The notes under the pieces: generated by a model
The model's database searches: none
Seen by the model: only the letters and a program-made list of their open reading frames with translations
Told to the model about the DNA's origin: nothing
Origin: Planctomycetaceae bacterium UBA2972
GTDB lineage: Bacteria > Planctomycetota > Planctomycetia > Pirellulales > Pirellulaceae
Assembly: GCA_002348315.1 (NCBI GenBank)
Contig: DEAW01000163.1
Coordinates: 1 to 11,262 of the forward strand
Direction of reading: 5' to 3'
DNA length: 11,262 nt
Position numbers and translations under genes: made by a program
Part shown: positions 1 to 8,911 of the stretch, one piece after another
Numbering within the stretch: position 1 is the first letter of the stretch
How the letters are laid out: every line of letters starts with the position of its first letter

Positions 1-468
1 AATGGACTCGACCCCGAGGCTCGTATCGAAATGCGTGACTTGTTACTGAGATTAGCCGATCTTGGAAAGACACTGATTGTCACCAGTCACATTCTCCCGG
101 AGCTATCTCGTATCTGTGATGAAGTTGCGATTATCAGCGGAGGTAAACTACGAGCGTCCGGCACGATGGCTGAGATAAACGAACAACTTGGTCAGATGCG
201 GATGGTGGAAATTCACTTAGATGGTGCAGAGCAAATTGATCAGGCACAGGAAATCGTTCGTACGCATTCTGATATTGCAGAAATTGCCGGAAGTAAAACG
301 GAAGAATTGATTCGATTTAGAGCCAACTTGACCGATCAGGCGATGGCCAACTTGTTGAATTCCCTGGTCTCAGCGAATATTCCGGTGGCTCAATTCCATG
401 AAGTGCAGACAGACCTGGAAGATGCATTCCTCACAGTAACCCAGGAAGACCGAGCCAAGATGGTTTAG
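1..468 (+). CDS. ABC transporter ATP-binding protein (C-terminal part, 5' truncated)
   Basis: The open frame runs from the first base of the window, so the gene begins upstream and only its last 155 residues are visible. The first visible residues, NGLDPEAR, are the D-loop that follows Walker B. The H-loop histidine is visible residue 30, in VTSHILPEL. Walker A, the ABC signature and the Walker B aspartate lie outside the window. After about residue 60 comes a C-terminal extension of roughly 95 residues ending in LEDAFLTVTQ, which resembles the tail (DUF4162-like) of ATPases that pair with ABC-2 permeases. The protein would bind and hydrolyse ATP on the cytoplasmic face and drive the permease encoded 23 bases downstream. 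The substrate is unknown. The ATG at 31 is internal to the ABC domain and is not the true start. The family call is secure; the transported molecule is not. Confidence 0.93.
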   Translation, partial: NGLDPEARIEMRDLLLRLADLGKTLIVTSHILPELSRICDEVAIISGGKLRASGTMAEINEQLGQMRMVEIHLDGAEQIDQAQEIVRTHSDIAEIAGSKTEELIRFRANLTDQAMANLLNSLVSANIPVAQFHEVQTDLEDAFLTVTQEDRAKMV

Positions 469-491
469 GAAAGGCATCACGAGCAATAAAG

Positions 492-2261
492 ATGTTACAA
501 AACCCAATCGTACAACGCGAACTCATCGGCATGATGCGAACTCGCAAGGCTATTGCCATTCAGGCAAGTCTGGTTGTGATCTTTGCATTGCTGTTGTTAT
601 TGCGTTGGCCTGTAGACCCGATCGCCGATGTTTCCGGCGTGAAATCCATGCAGGTGTTTAAGCTGTTTTCTTATGGTATTCTGACGGCGCTGATTTTTTT
701 GGTCCCGGTATTCCCGGCAACCTCGGTCATTCGTGAACGTAACAGCGGAACACTCGCGTTGTTGCTGAATTCTCCGATGAAGCCGACTGAGATTTACTTC
801 GGTAAACTCACCGGCGTCATGATGTTCGTAATGCAATTGCTTGTGCTCAGCGTGCCCTCGTTAGCGGCATGTTATGTGATGGGTGGGATTTCCATGAGCC
901 AGCAGGTTTTACCGTTATACGGAGTCTTGTTACTTGCTGCTCTACAGTACTCAACCATGGGTTTGATGGTCAGTTGTCTGGCAGGCTCGATCGACAGTGC
1001 ACTCAAAATCACATACGGGTTGGTGCTGTTTATGTCGGTAGTCGTCTTAGGCCCCCACTTATTCCTGCAAGGAGAAACCGGCCCGTTGGCGATGCTGGCA
1101 AGTTGGTTCCGTTGTATTTCACCGTTACCACCGGTCATGGATATTATTGGACACGGCGATGTTGGTGCTCAGGGAATGGATACCAATGTCAATGCCATCA
1201 CCAACTATGTAGTGTTATCGCTTGTCCTAACAGTCACATTCATCATTGTGGCATTGGTTCAGTTGAATCGACGAATCCTCGACCGTGCCAAGAGTGCTGG
1301 TGTGATGACGCACCAAATGAGTAAATTCGCTCAGGGATTCAGGATGATCCTTTATATGGGTATGGATCCCAAATCACGTGCTCCGTTGATTCCAGGGTAC
1401 GTGAACCCCGTGTTGATAAAAGAATTTCGTAGTCGCCGCTTTGGTCGGGTCCATTGGATAATCCGAACGATGGTTGCTTGCGTTGTGTTATCACTGTTTC
1501 TGGCCATTCAGTCGACCGTCTACACCGAACAGTGGGGCGTTGATATTATTGGCGGCATCATGGTCGTTCTGCAGGTTGGATTGGTGGTCATCATTACGCC
1601 CAGCCTTGCTTCCGGATTGATTAGTTCTGAACTTGAATCAGGTAGCTGGCGTCTGTTGTTACTCACACCAATCAACTCACGTCGTATTCTGGTTGGCAAG
1701 TTATTGAGTGTTGCTGTCACGATTTTCCTGATTGTATTAGCAACTTTGCCGGGATACATCGTATTGATGGTGATTGATTTTACTTTGGTGACTCAGATTT
1801 GGCAGGTCTGCGTTTGCCTGTTGATGACCTGTATTATGGTGTTGGCGATCAGTTCGCTGGTCAGTAGTCTGTTCAAGGCGACTGCGACTGCCACGGCTGT
1901 TTCGTTTTCCATCGTCATTATGATTTTTGCCGGGACATTCCTGTTTTGGCTTGGCAAAGGAGCTCCTTTTAACGTGGAGACGGTGGAACGAGCTCTGGTG
2001 GTCAATCCACTCGCAACGGCTTTAACCATCATGGGGACGCCAGGATTTGATGCAGCAGAGTTTACTCTGCTCGCGCCACAGGAAATGTGGAATGCTTCCA
2101 CGGATGATTTGTGGACGCCATTTCGGTTGCCGCTGGAATCTATAGGCGTGCAACGTGTTTCAATTTGGATGTCATGGAATTGGGTGATTAACGCTGGCAT
2201 TTCATTGGTTTGCTTCGTGTTGTTGTATATCCGCGTTAAATTGCTAACCAGACCTCAATAG
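492..2261 (+). CDS. ABC-2 type transporter permease, duplicated two-unit form
   Basis: This is a 589-residue membrane protein with about twelve hydrophobic segments in two sets of six. The first set lies near residues 20-38, 57-77, 107-128, 137-158, 170-190 and 238-257. The second lies near 322-342, 352-375, 405-428, 433-457, 463-485 and 563-582. The halves are homologous: NPIVQREL at 4-11 matches NPVLIKEF at 305-312. E82, S85-G86 and G104-K105-L106 match E380, S383-G384 and G402-K403-L404, all at an offset of 298. The cytoplasmic stretch with ExxSG, LLL and a later GKL is typical of ABC-2 exporter permeases. One chain may therefore supply both membrane halves of the transporter. The gene follows the ATPase gene by 23 bases, which indicates one operon. 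The start has only a weak GAG (481-483) as a ribosome binding site. The cargo is unknown; related systems export small molecules, polysaccharides or proteins. Confidence 0.9.
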   Translation: MLQNPIVQRELIGMMRTRKAIAIQASLVVIFALLLLLRWPVDPIADVSGVKSMQVFKLFSYGILTALIFLVPVFPATSVIRERNSGTLALLLNSPMKPTEIYFGKLTGVMMFVMQLLVLSVPSLAACYVMGGISMSQQVLPLYGVLLLAALQYSTMGLMVSCLAGSIDSALKITYGLVLFMSVVVLGPHLFLQGETGPLAMLASWFRCISPLPPVMDIIGHGDVGAQGMDTNVNAITNYVVLSLVLTVTFIIVALVQLNRRILDRAKSAGVMTHQMSKFAQGFRMILYMGMDPKSRAPLIPGYVNPVLIKEFRSRRFGRVHWIIRTMVACVVLSLFLAIQSTVYTEQWGVDIIGGIMVVLQVGLVVIITPSLASGLISSELESGSWRLLLLTPINSRRILVGKLLSVAVTIFLIVLATLPGYIVLMVIDFTLVTQIWQVCVCLLMTCIMVLAISSLVSSLFKATATATAVSFSIVIMIFAGTFLFWLGKGAPFNVETVERALVVNPLATALTIMGTPGFDAAEFTLLAPQEMWNASTDDLWTPFRLPLESIGVQRVSIWMSWNWVINAGISLVCFVLLYIRVKLLTRPQ

Positions 2262-2313
2262 GCTTCCGTGACCACTGTTTGAGAGATCAAGTTAAGAATT
2301 GAGAAGTAGTTAA

Positions 2314-4164
2314 ATGTTTATTCGAGCAAGACAATGTGTTCTTCTGTTGGCCGTAGTGATTAGTTTGTGCACGTCACAACGATCATTACACGCTCAGGAG
2401 GATATCATCCAGCATGACTGGCCCATGTTCTCGGATCCAGTCATGGTGCATGAAGAGAAAGTTTTGGTTGTTGCTGAGAAACTGATCCCCACCTGGTTGG
2501 AGGCGTTGTCTTCAGAGCAGGATGAGATCCGATTTGATGCAGTCCAAACAATCCGTCTGGCTGCCATGAAAAAACTTCCGGGACTGGAAATCACGATCGA
2601 TCCACTGATCAAACTGGTTGCTAATCAGGAAACAGGTAAGTCGATTCGTTATACTGCCGCCTCGGCCTTAGTCTTACTGGATGCGAAGCAAGCGGAAGAC
2701 ATCTTTGTAAATGCAGTTCAAAATGGGGAATTCGAATTCTCCTTGATTGTGGAATCATCTTTGATTCGTTGGAAATCAGAGCCAATGTTAGAGATTTGGC
2801 GGACTCGGATTGGTGACGCGAATTCACGGTCTCTGACTCGACTCGCTTTTCATGGGTTGGCTGCAAATGGTACTGACGAAGATCAACTCGCTCTAGTCAA
2901 CTTCGCTACGGACCGTGCCAATAGCAATTCACTGCGAATTGAAGCGGCCAAAGTATTAGCGATTTATGCCGCGCAACCATATCTTCAGCAGGCCACAGAA
3001 CTTGCGTCGGGTAATACAGCCGACAAGCTCGTTGCTGCTTATATGGCTTCTCCTCAACCGATGGAACCAAACCAGGGACAGACGGTACTACTAAGTCAAC
3101 TATGTGAATCGACGAACTACGCCGCTGCTGGTATCGCAGCCGAAGCATTAATAAGTGGCAATAGTGCTGACGTACTAAAACTGGCAGAGGTACTGGCAAG
3201 GCATCGAAATCCAAAAGCACGTAAAGCTTATGTGACCGCTTTGTATCAGAATATTGACGTGAATTCTCTGGGAGCATTGGTAGTGTATCTTGATGATGCG
3301 GATCCTGAATTGAGAGTGCAGGTTCGTAACTGGCTCGGCGAGCTTGCCGAACAGGAGCAACTACTTCCGGGAATTATCCAGACTATTGAAGCGGCAGTTC
3401 GGTCAGAATCCTGGCGATTGCAGGAGCAGGGATTACATTTGGCCGTGATGCTCGATCAGAGGCAAGTGGCTGAAGATGCGTTAAAACTACTACCTTCACA
3501 AAAGGCTGAAGTTTTAGTGACGTCGGCCTGGGCCTTACGCCGGTTGCAGGTGCCGGAGACGTTGGCACCGATTCTCAGCTATTGCGATAGTTTGAAATTG
3601 GCGTTTTTAGGCGAGAAACTTCCGCGTGACCTTGAATTTGCTATGAATGAGCAGTTGGCTCATCTTTACCAAATGTTTGGACAAATGAAGTATAAGCCGG
3701 CTTCCGGTCTGATGCAGCGATTCACGCGAAAAGAACAGTCCCTGCGATTTCGCATTCGTGCTGCTGCGGCCTGGGCTTTAGGGAAAATCTGGGAAGGTGA
3801 TCTGAATGGTGATGCTGGTGTGGCACCATTGCTTTATACGAGACTGACAGACGAAGCTCCCATTCCGCCAGAAGATGCTTTGGTGAAGCGAATGTGTGCA
3901 ATCAGTCTGGCTCGGTTAGGGTCAGACACGGATCAGACGATTGCAGCCTTGCACAAATACCGGAAGCAAACATTACGAGGTGACGCACCAAGTTTTAATT
4001 CATTGCATACAGGAGCGACCTGGGCGTTGACGGAATTGACCGGTGAGAAATTTCCTGAGCCAGTGGCTGAAGATTACAACGAAGGCCCCTGGCTAATCGA
4101 ACCGTTTGATCCTAAGCGACTTCAAAACGATGCTCCGACTCCCGGTTCGACGCAAAACGACTAA
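2314..4164 (+). CDS. exported HEAT-repeat protein
   Basis: The product is 616 residues long. Residues 1-27 form a signal peptide: Arg near the start, a hydrophobic core LLLAVVISL, and likely cleavage after SLHA. A Cys sits in the core, but Leu precedes it, so it is not a lipobox. From about residue 45 onward the protein is nearly all short amphipathic helices. HEAT-like units with Asp/Arg/Ala spacing appear around 70-85 (EIRFDAVQTIRLAA), in the ELRVQVRNWLGELA stretch, and towards the C-terminus (FRIRAAAAWALGKI). The Pro-rich tail ends in STQND. HEAT solenoids are protein-binding scaffolds and no catalytic motif is visible. The gene starts 52 bases after the permease gene and has a GAGAAG at 2301-2306, seven bases before its ATG, so it is probably co-transcribed with the transporter. 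A role as an extracytoplasmic partner of the exporter is inferred from position only. Confidence 0.82.
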   Translation: MFIRARQCVLLLAVVISLCTSQRSLHAQEDIIQHDWPMFSDPVMVHEEKVLVVAEKLIPTWLEALSSEQDEIRFDAVQTIRLAAMKKLPGLEITIDPLIKLVANQETGKSIRYTAASALVLLDAKQAEDIFVNAVQNGEFEFSLIVESSLIRWKSEPMLEIWRTRIGDANSRSLTRLAFHGLAANGTDEDQLALVNFATDRANSNSLRIEAAKVLAIYAAQPYLQQATELASGNTADKLVAAYMASPQPMEPNQGQTVLLSQLCESTNYAAAGIAAEALISGNSADVLKLAEVLARHRNPKARKAYVTALYQNIDVNSLGALVVYLDDADPELRVQVRNWLGELAEQEQLLPGIIQTIEAAVRSESWRLQEQGLHLAVMLDQRQVAEDALKLLPSQKAEVLVTSAWALRRLQVPETLAPILSYCDSLKLAFLGEKLPRDLEFAMNEQLAHLYQMFGQMKYKPASGLMQRFTRKEQSLRFRIRAAAAWALGKIWEGDLNGDAGVAPLLYTRLTDEAPIPPEDALVKRMCAISLARLGSDTDQTIAALHKYRKQTLRGDAPSFNSLHTGATWALTELTGEKFPEPVAEDYNEGPWLIEPFDPKRLQNDAPTPGSTQND

Positions 4165-4258
4165 CTGGTTGCTGTTTACTGTTCTATCGCTTCGTAATTG
4201 AAGTACCTATTTGGGTATCTTAGGATATAGATAGTTCTTCGTCCGTCTGTTTTTTTCT
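4165..4258. other. intergenic gap upstream of the PSD1 gene
   Basis: These 94 bases separate the transporter/HEAT group from the PSD1/DUF1501 pair. The gap holds a sigma70-like promoter candidate and a run of seven T at 4250-4256 just before the start codon. A weak imperfect inverted repeat, GTACC/GGTAT around 4203-4219, overlaps the promoter spacer. There is no convincing terminator and no Shine-Dalgarno sequence. Confidence 0.5.
4198..4226 (+). promoter_or_regulatory. candidate sigma70-type promoter for the PSD1/DUF1501 pair
   Basis: TTGAAG at 4198-4203 matches four of six bases of the -35 consensus. TAGGAT at 4221-4226 matches four of six bases of the -10 consensus, with the standard 17-base spacing. 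Transcription would start near 4233, about 26 bases before the start codon. This is the best-placed match in the gap, but two four-of-six hexamers can occur by chance and planctomycete promoters are poorly defined. Confidence 0.33.
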
Positions 4259-7200
4259 GTGAATGCTATGTCCCGTTTTGCCTTCGCCACCTGGGTACAA
4301 CTGCTGTTTGTAACGGGCACCTTGACGAGCACAGCGGCTCCACCTGCGACGGTCGATTTCGCCAGAGATATTCGACCGCTGCTATCGGATACCTGTTATC
4401 ACTGTCACGGCCCTGATCAGGAAAATCAACAGGCCGATTTGCGTCTCGACTTGAAACAGAGCCTTTATCGTGAACATGATGGCCAGGCATTGGTTGTTCC
4501 CGGCGATCCTGAAAATAGCCTGCTTTATTTGCGTATAACTGCTGAAGATCCAGCCGAAGCCATGCCACCGGAAGATGCTCAGGTAAAACTCACAGCATCT
4601 CAAAAACAACTAATCGAAACCTGGATTAAAGAAGGGGCTGTCTGGAAAGATCACTGGGCCTTCGAGCCACCGGTGAAAGCACCGTTACCAAGTGTGGCAA
4701 AGGATCCATGGGTTACCAATGAAATTGATGCCTTCGTGCTCGCACGACTCAAAGAGAAGGGGATAACTCCTTCTCAAATAGCATCTAAAGAAAAACTCAT
4801 TCGCCGTGTTACTCTTGATCTCACCGGCTTGCCGCCAACGCAGGAGGAAGTCAGAGCATTTCTTGAAGACGAGTCACACCGGGCATATGAGCGAGTCGTG
4901 GATCGCTTGCTGAAAAGTGAGCGTTATGGTGAGCGTATGGCAATGCAATGGCTGGATGTAGCCAGATACGCAGACACCAATGGCTATCAGACCGACGGGG
5001 AACGACATATGTGGCGTTGGCGTGAATGGGTGATCGAGTCGTTTAATACCAATAAATCGTTTCAGGATTTCACGATCGAGCAACTTGCCGGAGACCTACT
5101 TCCGAATGCTTCGACCGATCAAATTCTAGCGACTGGTTTCAATCGTAACCATCGCTCAAACTCAGAAGGAGGTATCGTCTTTGAAGAATACCTCGTCGAG
5201 TATGCCGTGGATCGAGTGGATACGACAGCGACTGTTTGGTTGGGGCTCACGATGGGTTGTGCTCGCTGCCATGATCACAAGTACGATCCAATTTCGCAAA
5301 AAGAATTCTATGAAGTGATGGCGTTCTTCAATAATATTCCGGAACGCGGCAGAGTGATCAAGTATGGGAATTCATTCCCGGTCATTAAAGCACCCACTCG
5401 CCAAATGGCTATGCAGCTTAATGAGTATGAAACGGAAATGCACCAGCTGCGCGAACGTCTGGATAACAACGCTGAGGATATTCAATCACGAATACATGAC
5501 ATCAGTGCGAAACCCGAACCTGACAAACCGGTGATTCATCAGGATCTAATGATTCAGTTTAGTTGGGATCAAACGCACGAGCAGCAGACCTTCGAGGTGG
5601 AAGGGAAAGCCGAAGACTACGACGTTATTAATACAGGCGAAATTGCCAAGGAACTTTATGAAGCCTCTGTGACCGGAAGTGAAGAAGCGATGTATGCTTC
5701 CGGGATATCGGGCAAGGCGCTCAAACTTGATCAATCCTATGCCATCGATGGGGGCGCGATTATTCAGTTTGCAGGGCATCAAAAGCTGACTTTAAGTACC
5801 TGGATCAAAGTGGATGAACCTTCCAATGGTACGATTATTAGTATGCTTAATCCGGATGATCGTCGTCCGCAGGGTTTTAGCTGGCGTTTGGTGGATAACA
5901 GAATCCAGGTCAATTTTGGTCCTCGCTGGTTGGATGATTCGGTGCGACTCCGTACGAAAGCGTCTATTCCGTCCGGGCAATGGGTTCACATCGCGTTTAC
6001 ATCCGATGGCACTCAGATGGCGCGAGGGATGGCGGTTTACGTAAATGGTGAACGCCAGCAGCTTGATGTCTTACTGGATATATTCACGGGAACGTATAAA
6101 ACAAATCCCACTCTGATGATTGGTGCCGAAGGTAAGAATCATTTCTTAAAAGGACTCCTGGATGAGACTCGGTTTTACTTGAGAGATTTGTCGGCGCAGG
6201 AAATTCGCAGCCTAGCGGTCGCAGAATCTCCCGCTCAAATCGCCGAACTCGACGAACCATCCGCTGCTCAGAACGAAAAACTGTTGCACTATTATCTTGA
6301 TCAGGTCGACGAGTCCAACGATGGAAGGGATTATCGGGCATTACGGTCATTGGAGGCCGGCACGCGCCGATTTGTGCAGACGATTCCAACATCGATGGTG
6401 ATGCAGGAGAATGCTGAGCGAGATACGACCCATGTTTTGATTCGTGGGCAGTACGACAATCGCGGAGAAGAAGTCACGATGAATGTTCCGCGATCTTTGT
6501 TGCCGGCTGACGACTCCCGGGCCTTCAAGTCCCGCTTAGATCTGGCGCGTTGGATTGTCAGCGAACAGAATCCACTCACAGCACGAGTGATTGTGAATCG
6601 TTTTTGGTATCAGTTCTTTGGCCGGGGAATTGTAAAGACGCTGGAAGATTTTGGTTCTCAGGGAGCTCCGCCTACCCATCCGCGGTTACTGGATTGGTTG
6701 GCAGTGGACTTCCGTGAAAGTGGCTGGGACGTGAAGGCTCTGGTAAAGTCGATCGTCACGAGCAGTACTTACCGGCAGGATTCGTTAGTGAATCAGACTC
6801 ATTTACAGCAGGATCCGGAGAATATCTGGTTGGCGCGTGCCTCCAGATTGCGACTGCCTGCAGAGACTTTACGTGATCAGGCCTTAGCTGTCAGTGGTCT
6901 ACTCAATGGAACGATTGGTGGGCCAAGTGTAAAACCGTATCAACCGGAAGGGCTTTGGAAGGAAATCGCTAGCCAGGCCTATGATCAGGGAACAGGAGAA
7001 GATCTTTATCGACGAGGAATGTACACGTTTTGGAAGCGAACAGTACCACCACCGACGATGGTTACGTTTGACGCTTCGAGTCGTGAGATTTGTGTCCTGT
7101 CTCGCTCCAGAACAAATACACCGTTACAGGCATTGGCCTTATTAAATGAAGTCTCCTACGTGGAAGCTGCCAGAAATCTGGCTCAGCAAATGATGCTACA

Positions 7201-7462
7201 GCACGACGAGGTTCAGCAGCGTCTTCGCTGGGGATGGCGACAGGTGACAGGTCGTGAGCCAACACCATTTGAATTGGAAGTTATCAATCGGGCACTGCAG
7301 CGAAATATGAAACGGTATCAAGCCGATCTTCAGGCCGCCCGTGGCTTGATTGGATTTGGTGAAAGTGTCCCCGACGAAACTCTGAAAGTGGATGAATTAG
7401 CAGCGTATACCGCTGTTGCGAGTATGCTAATGAATCTTGATGAAGTGATTAACAGAGAATAG
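4259..7462 (+). CDS. PSD1 and planctomycete cytochrome c domain-containing protein with LamG-like insert
   Basis: This is a secreted protein of 1067 residues. Residues 1-27 look like a signal peptide. The PSCyt1 domain (about 30-125) has a haem-attachment motif CYHCH at 46-50 and a possible distal ligand Met102 in AMPPED. PSCyt2/DUF1549 (about 155-365) contains the conserved LTGLPPT and a second CARCH at 334-338 within the typical GCARCHDHKYDP signature. A short helical, possibly coiled-coil stretch lies near 378-425. A LamG/concanavalin-A-like domain follows at about 430-653 (TLSTWIKV, GQWVHIAFT, DETRFYLRDL). PSD1/DUF1553 (about 750-1065) carries NRFWYQFFGRG and NTPLQALALLNE. The architecture is standard for planctomycetes. 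Electron transfer or glycan-related roles have been proposed for the family, but its biochemistry is largely unproven. The start is GTG at 4259 or ATG at 4268; neither has a Shine-Dalgarno sequence, and both leave a signal peptide. Confidence 0.94.
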   Translation: MNAMSRFAFATWVQLLFVTGTLTSTAAPPATVDFARDIRPLLSDTCYHCHGPDQENQQADLRLDLKQSLYREHDGQALVVPGDPENSLLYLRITAEDPAEAMPPEDAQVKLTASQKQLIETWIKEGAVWKDHWAFEPPVKAPLPSVAKDPWVTNEIDAFVLARLKEKGITPSQIASKEKLIRRVTLDLTGLPPTQEEVRAFLEDESHRAYERVVDRLLKSERYGERMAMQWLDVARYADTNGYQTDGERHMWRWREWVIESFNTNKSFQDFTIEQLAGDLLPNASTDQILATGFNRNHRSNSEGGIVFEEYLVEYAVDRVDTTATVWLGLTMGCARCHDHKYDPISQKEFYEVMAFFNNIPERGRVIKYGNSFPVIKAPTRQMAMQLNEYETEMHQLRERLDNNAEDIQSRIHDISAKPEPDKPVIHQDLMIQFSWDQTHEQQTFEVEGKAEDYDVINTGEIAKELYEASVTGSEEAMYASGISGKALKLDQSYAIDGGAIIQFAGHQKLTLSTWIKVDEPSNGTIISMLNPDDRRPQGFSWRLVDNRIQVNFGPRWLDDSVRLRTKASIPSGQWVHIAFTSDGTQMARGMAVYVNGERQQLDVLLDIFTGTYKTNPTLMIGAEGKNHFLKGLLDETRFYLRDLSAQEIRSLAVAESPAQIAELDEPSAAQNEKLLHYYLDQVDESNDGRDYRALRSLEAGTRRFVQTIPTSMVMQENAERDTTHVLIRGQYDNRGEEVTMNVPRSLLPADDSRAFKSRLDLARWIVSEQNPLTARVIVNRFWYQFFGRGIVKTLEDFGSQGAPPTHPRLLDWLAVDFRESGWDVKALVKSIVTSSTYRQDSLVNQTHLQQDPENIWLARASRLRLPAETLRDQALAVSGLLNGTIGGPSVKPYQPEGLWKEIASQAYDQGTGEDLYRRGMYTFWKRTVPPPTMVTFDASSREICVLSRSRTNTPLQALALLNEVSYVEAARNLAQQMMLQHDEVQQRLRWGWRQVTGREPTPFELEVINRALQRNMKRYQADLQAARGLIGFGESVPDETLKVDELAAYTAVASMLMNLDEVINRE

Positions 7463-7465
7463 ACG

Positions 7466-8911
7466 ATGCAGGAATTTAATAAACAATCTGAACAGAATGT
7501 TGTCTCCAGAGCAGGTTGGCTCCACAATCGTCGGCACTTTTTGATGGGCGGAGGGGTTTCAATTGCTTCGGCAGCCATGAATAGCCTTTTCGCTGCGGAA
7601 CAAAACGACAGTGACAATGTTCCGCATTTTCCAGCCAAAGCAAAACGCGTCATTTACTTGTGCCAAAGTGGTGCGCCTTCACAGATTGATCTTTACGACC
7701 ATAAACCTAAGCTGAAGCAGTGGGTGGGAGACGATCTACCCGAGAGTGTTCGTAATGGCCAGCGTTTGACAGGGATGACTGCCGGGCAGGAGAATTTCCC
7801 AATCGCTCCCTCTATCTTTGACTTTAAGCAGTATGGTCAAAGTGGAGCCTGGGTTAGTGAGCTATTACCGCACACAGCTGGTATTGTCGACGACGTTACG
7901 TTCATTCGCACACTCTACACCGAAGCGATAAACCATGACCCGGCAATCACATTGATGCAAACCGGTACTCAGATTGCAGGGCGACCGAGTTTTGGATCCT
8001 GGCTATCTTATGGCTTAGGCAGTCTCAATGATGACTTGCCAACCTTTATTGCCATGACTTCGGGCGAAGGTGGGCAACCACTCTACGACAGGCTTTGGGG
8101 CGCAGGATTTCTGCCATCCCATCATCAGGGAGTGAAACTGAGAAGGACGGGGGATCCTGTGCTGTTTCTTTCTAATCCGCCCGGAGTAACGCGCAAAGAC
8201 CGACGGGCCTTACTGGATGACCTGGCCTTGTTGAATCAAAGACGTAAAGAGGAAGTTGGTGATCCTGAAATTGAAACTCGGATTTCACAGTACGAAATGG
8301 CTTTTCGGATGCAGGCCTCTGTGCCGGAATTGACGGATTTTTCTAATGAACCCGAACATATTCTGGAGCAGTACGGAGACGATGTGAATAAGCCGGGAAG
8401 CTATGCGGCAAACTGCTTACTCGCTCGACGATTAGCAGAACGAGGAGTACGTTTTATTCAGTTGTATCATCGCGGTTGGGATCAACACACGTTTTTACCT
8501 AAGGGGATTCGTAAACAGGCAGCCGCTACGGACCAGGCATCCACGGCACTCATTCAGGATCTCAAACAGCGAGACATGCTGAAGGATACGTTGGTGATTT
8601 GGGCCGGTGAATTTGGTCGTACCGTTTATTGTCAGGGGACGCTGACCGATACGGATTACGGACGCGACCACCATCCTCGCTGTTTCACCATCTGGGCTGC
8701 TGGTGGAGGTATTCGGGAAGGTCAGGTGATCGGGAAAACGGATGACTTCAGCTACAACATCCAGGAAGATCCGATTCATATTCATGATCTGAATGCAACA
8801 CTATTGCATTGTCTGGGAATTGAACACACGCGACTGACCTTTAAATATCAGGGGCGGCATCATCGCTTAACGGATGTCCACGGTAATCTCGTGAAAAAGA
8901 TGCTCGCTTAA
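7466..8911 (+). CDS. DUF1501 domain-containing protein, Tat-exported
   Basis: The product is 481 residues long. NRRHFLMGGG at 21-30 is a twin-arginine signal, followed by a short hydrophobic stretch and likely cleavage near the Ala-rich site before residue 45. Tat export implies the protein folds, possibly with a cofactor, before crossing the membrane. DUF1501 covers most of the chain. It shows GAPSQIDLYDHKP near the N-terminus, WAGEFGRT at 379-386, GRDHHP at 399-404, and a C-terminal HDLNATLLHCLGIEH followed by GRHHRLTDVHG. The family is related to the alkaline phosphatase/sulfatase fold, and the Asp/His clusters fit metal binding, but no reaction has been firmly assigned. The ATG lies three bases after the stop of the PSD1 gene, so the two are surely co-transcribed and perhaps translationally coupled. 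A weak AGAGA at 7454-7458 precedes the start. This PSD1-DUF1501 pairing recurs in planctomycete genomes. Confidence 0.94.
   Translation: MQEFNKQSEQNVVSRAGWLHNRRHFLMGGGVSIASAAMNSLFAAEQNDSDNVPHFPAKAKRVIYLCQSGAPSQIDLYDHKPKLKQWVGDDLPESVRNGQRLTGMTAGQENFPIAPSIFDFKQYGQSGAWVSELLPHTAGIVDDVTFIRTLYTEAINHDPAITLMQTGTQIAGRPSFGSWLSYGLGSLNDDLPTFIAMTSGEGGQPLYDRLWGAGFLPSHHQGVKLRRTGDPVLFLSNPPGVTRKDRRALLDDLALLNQRRKEEVGDPEIETRISQYEMAFRMQASVPELTDFSNEPEHILEQYGDDVNKPGSYAANCLLARRLAERGVRFIQLYHRGWDQHTFLPKGIRKQAAATDQASTALIQDLKQRDMLKDTLVIWAGEFGRTVYCQGTLTDTDYGRDHHPRCFTIWAAGGGIREGQVIGKTDDFSYNIQEDPIHIHDLNATLLHCLGIEHTRLTFKYQGRHHRLTDVHGNLVKKMLA

Noticed and set aside
869..1324. Open frame of 151 codons on the + strand in another frame of the permease gene
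   Set aside because: It overlaps transmembrane segments of the real gene. Its Cys- and His-rich translation shows no domain, and the main frame has strong family features.
1793..2200. Open frame of 135 codons on the - strand inside the permease gene
   Set aside because: It is wholly contained in a well-supported + strand gene, has a composition typical of an antisense shadow and shows no recognisable motif. The same holds for the other antisense frames, such as 2906-3277, 6084-6392 and 7330-7653.
2314..2400. Lipoprotein signal in the HEAT protein because of a Cys in its signal peptide
   Set aside because: The residue before the Cys is Leu rather than Gly, Ala or Ser, so the lipobox rule fails. 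A standard cleavage site after SLHA is better.
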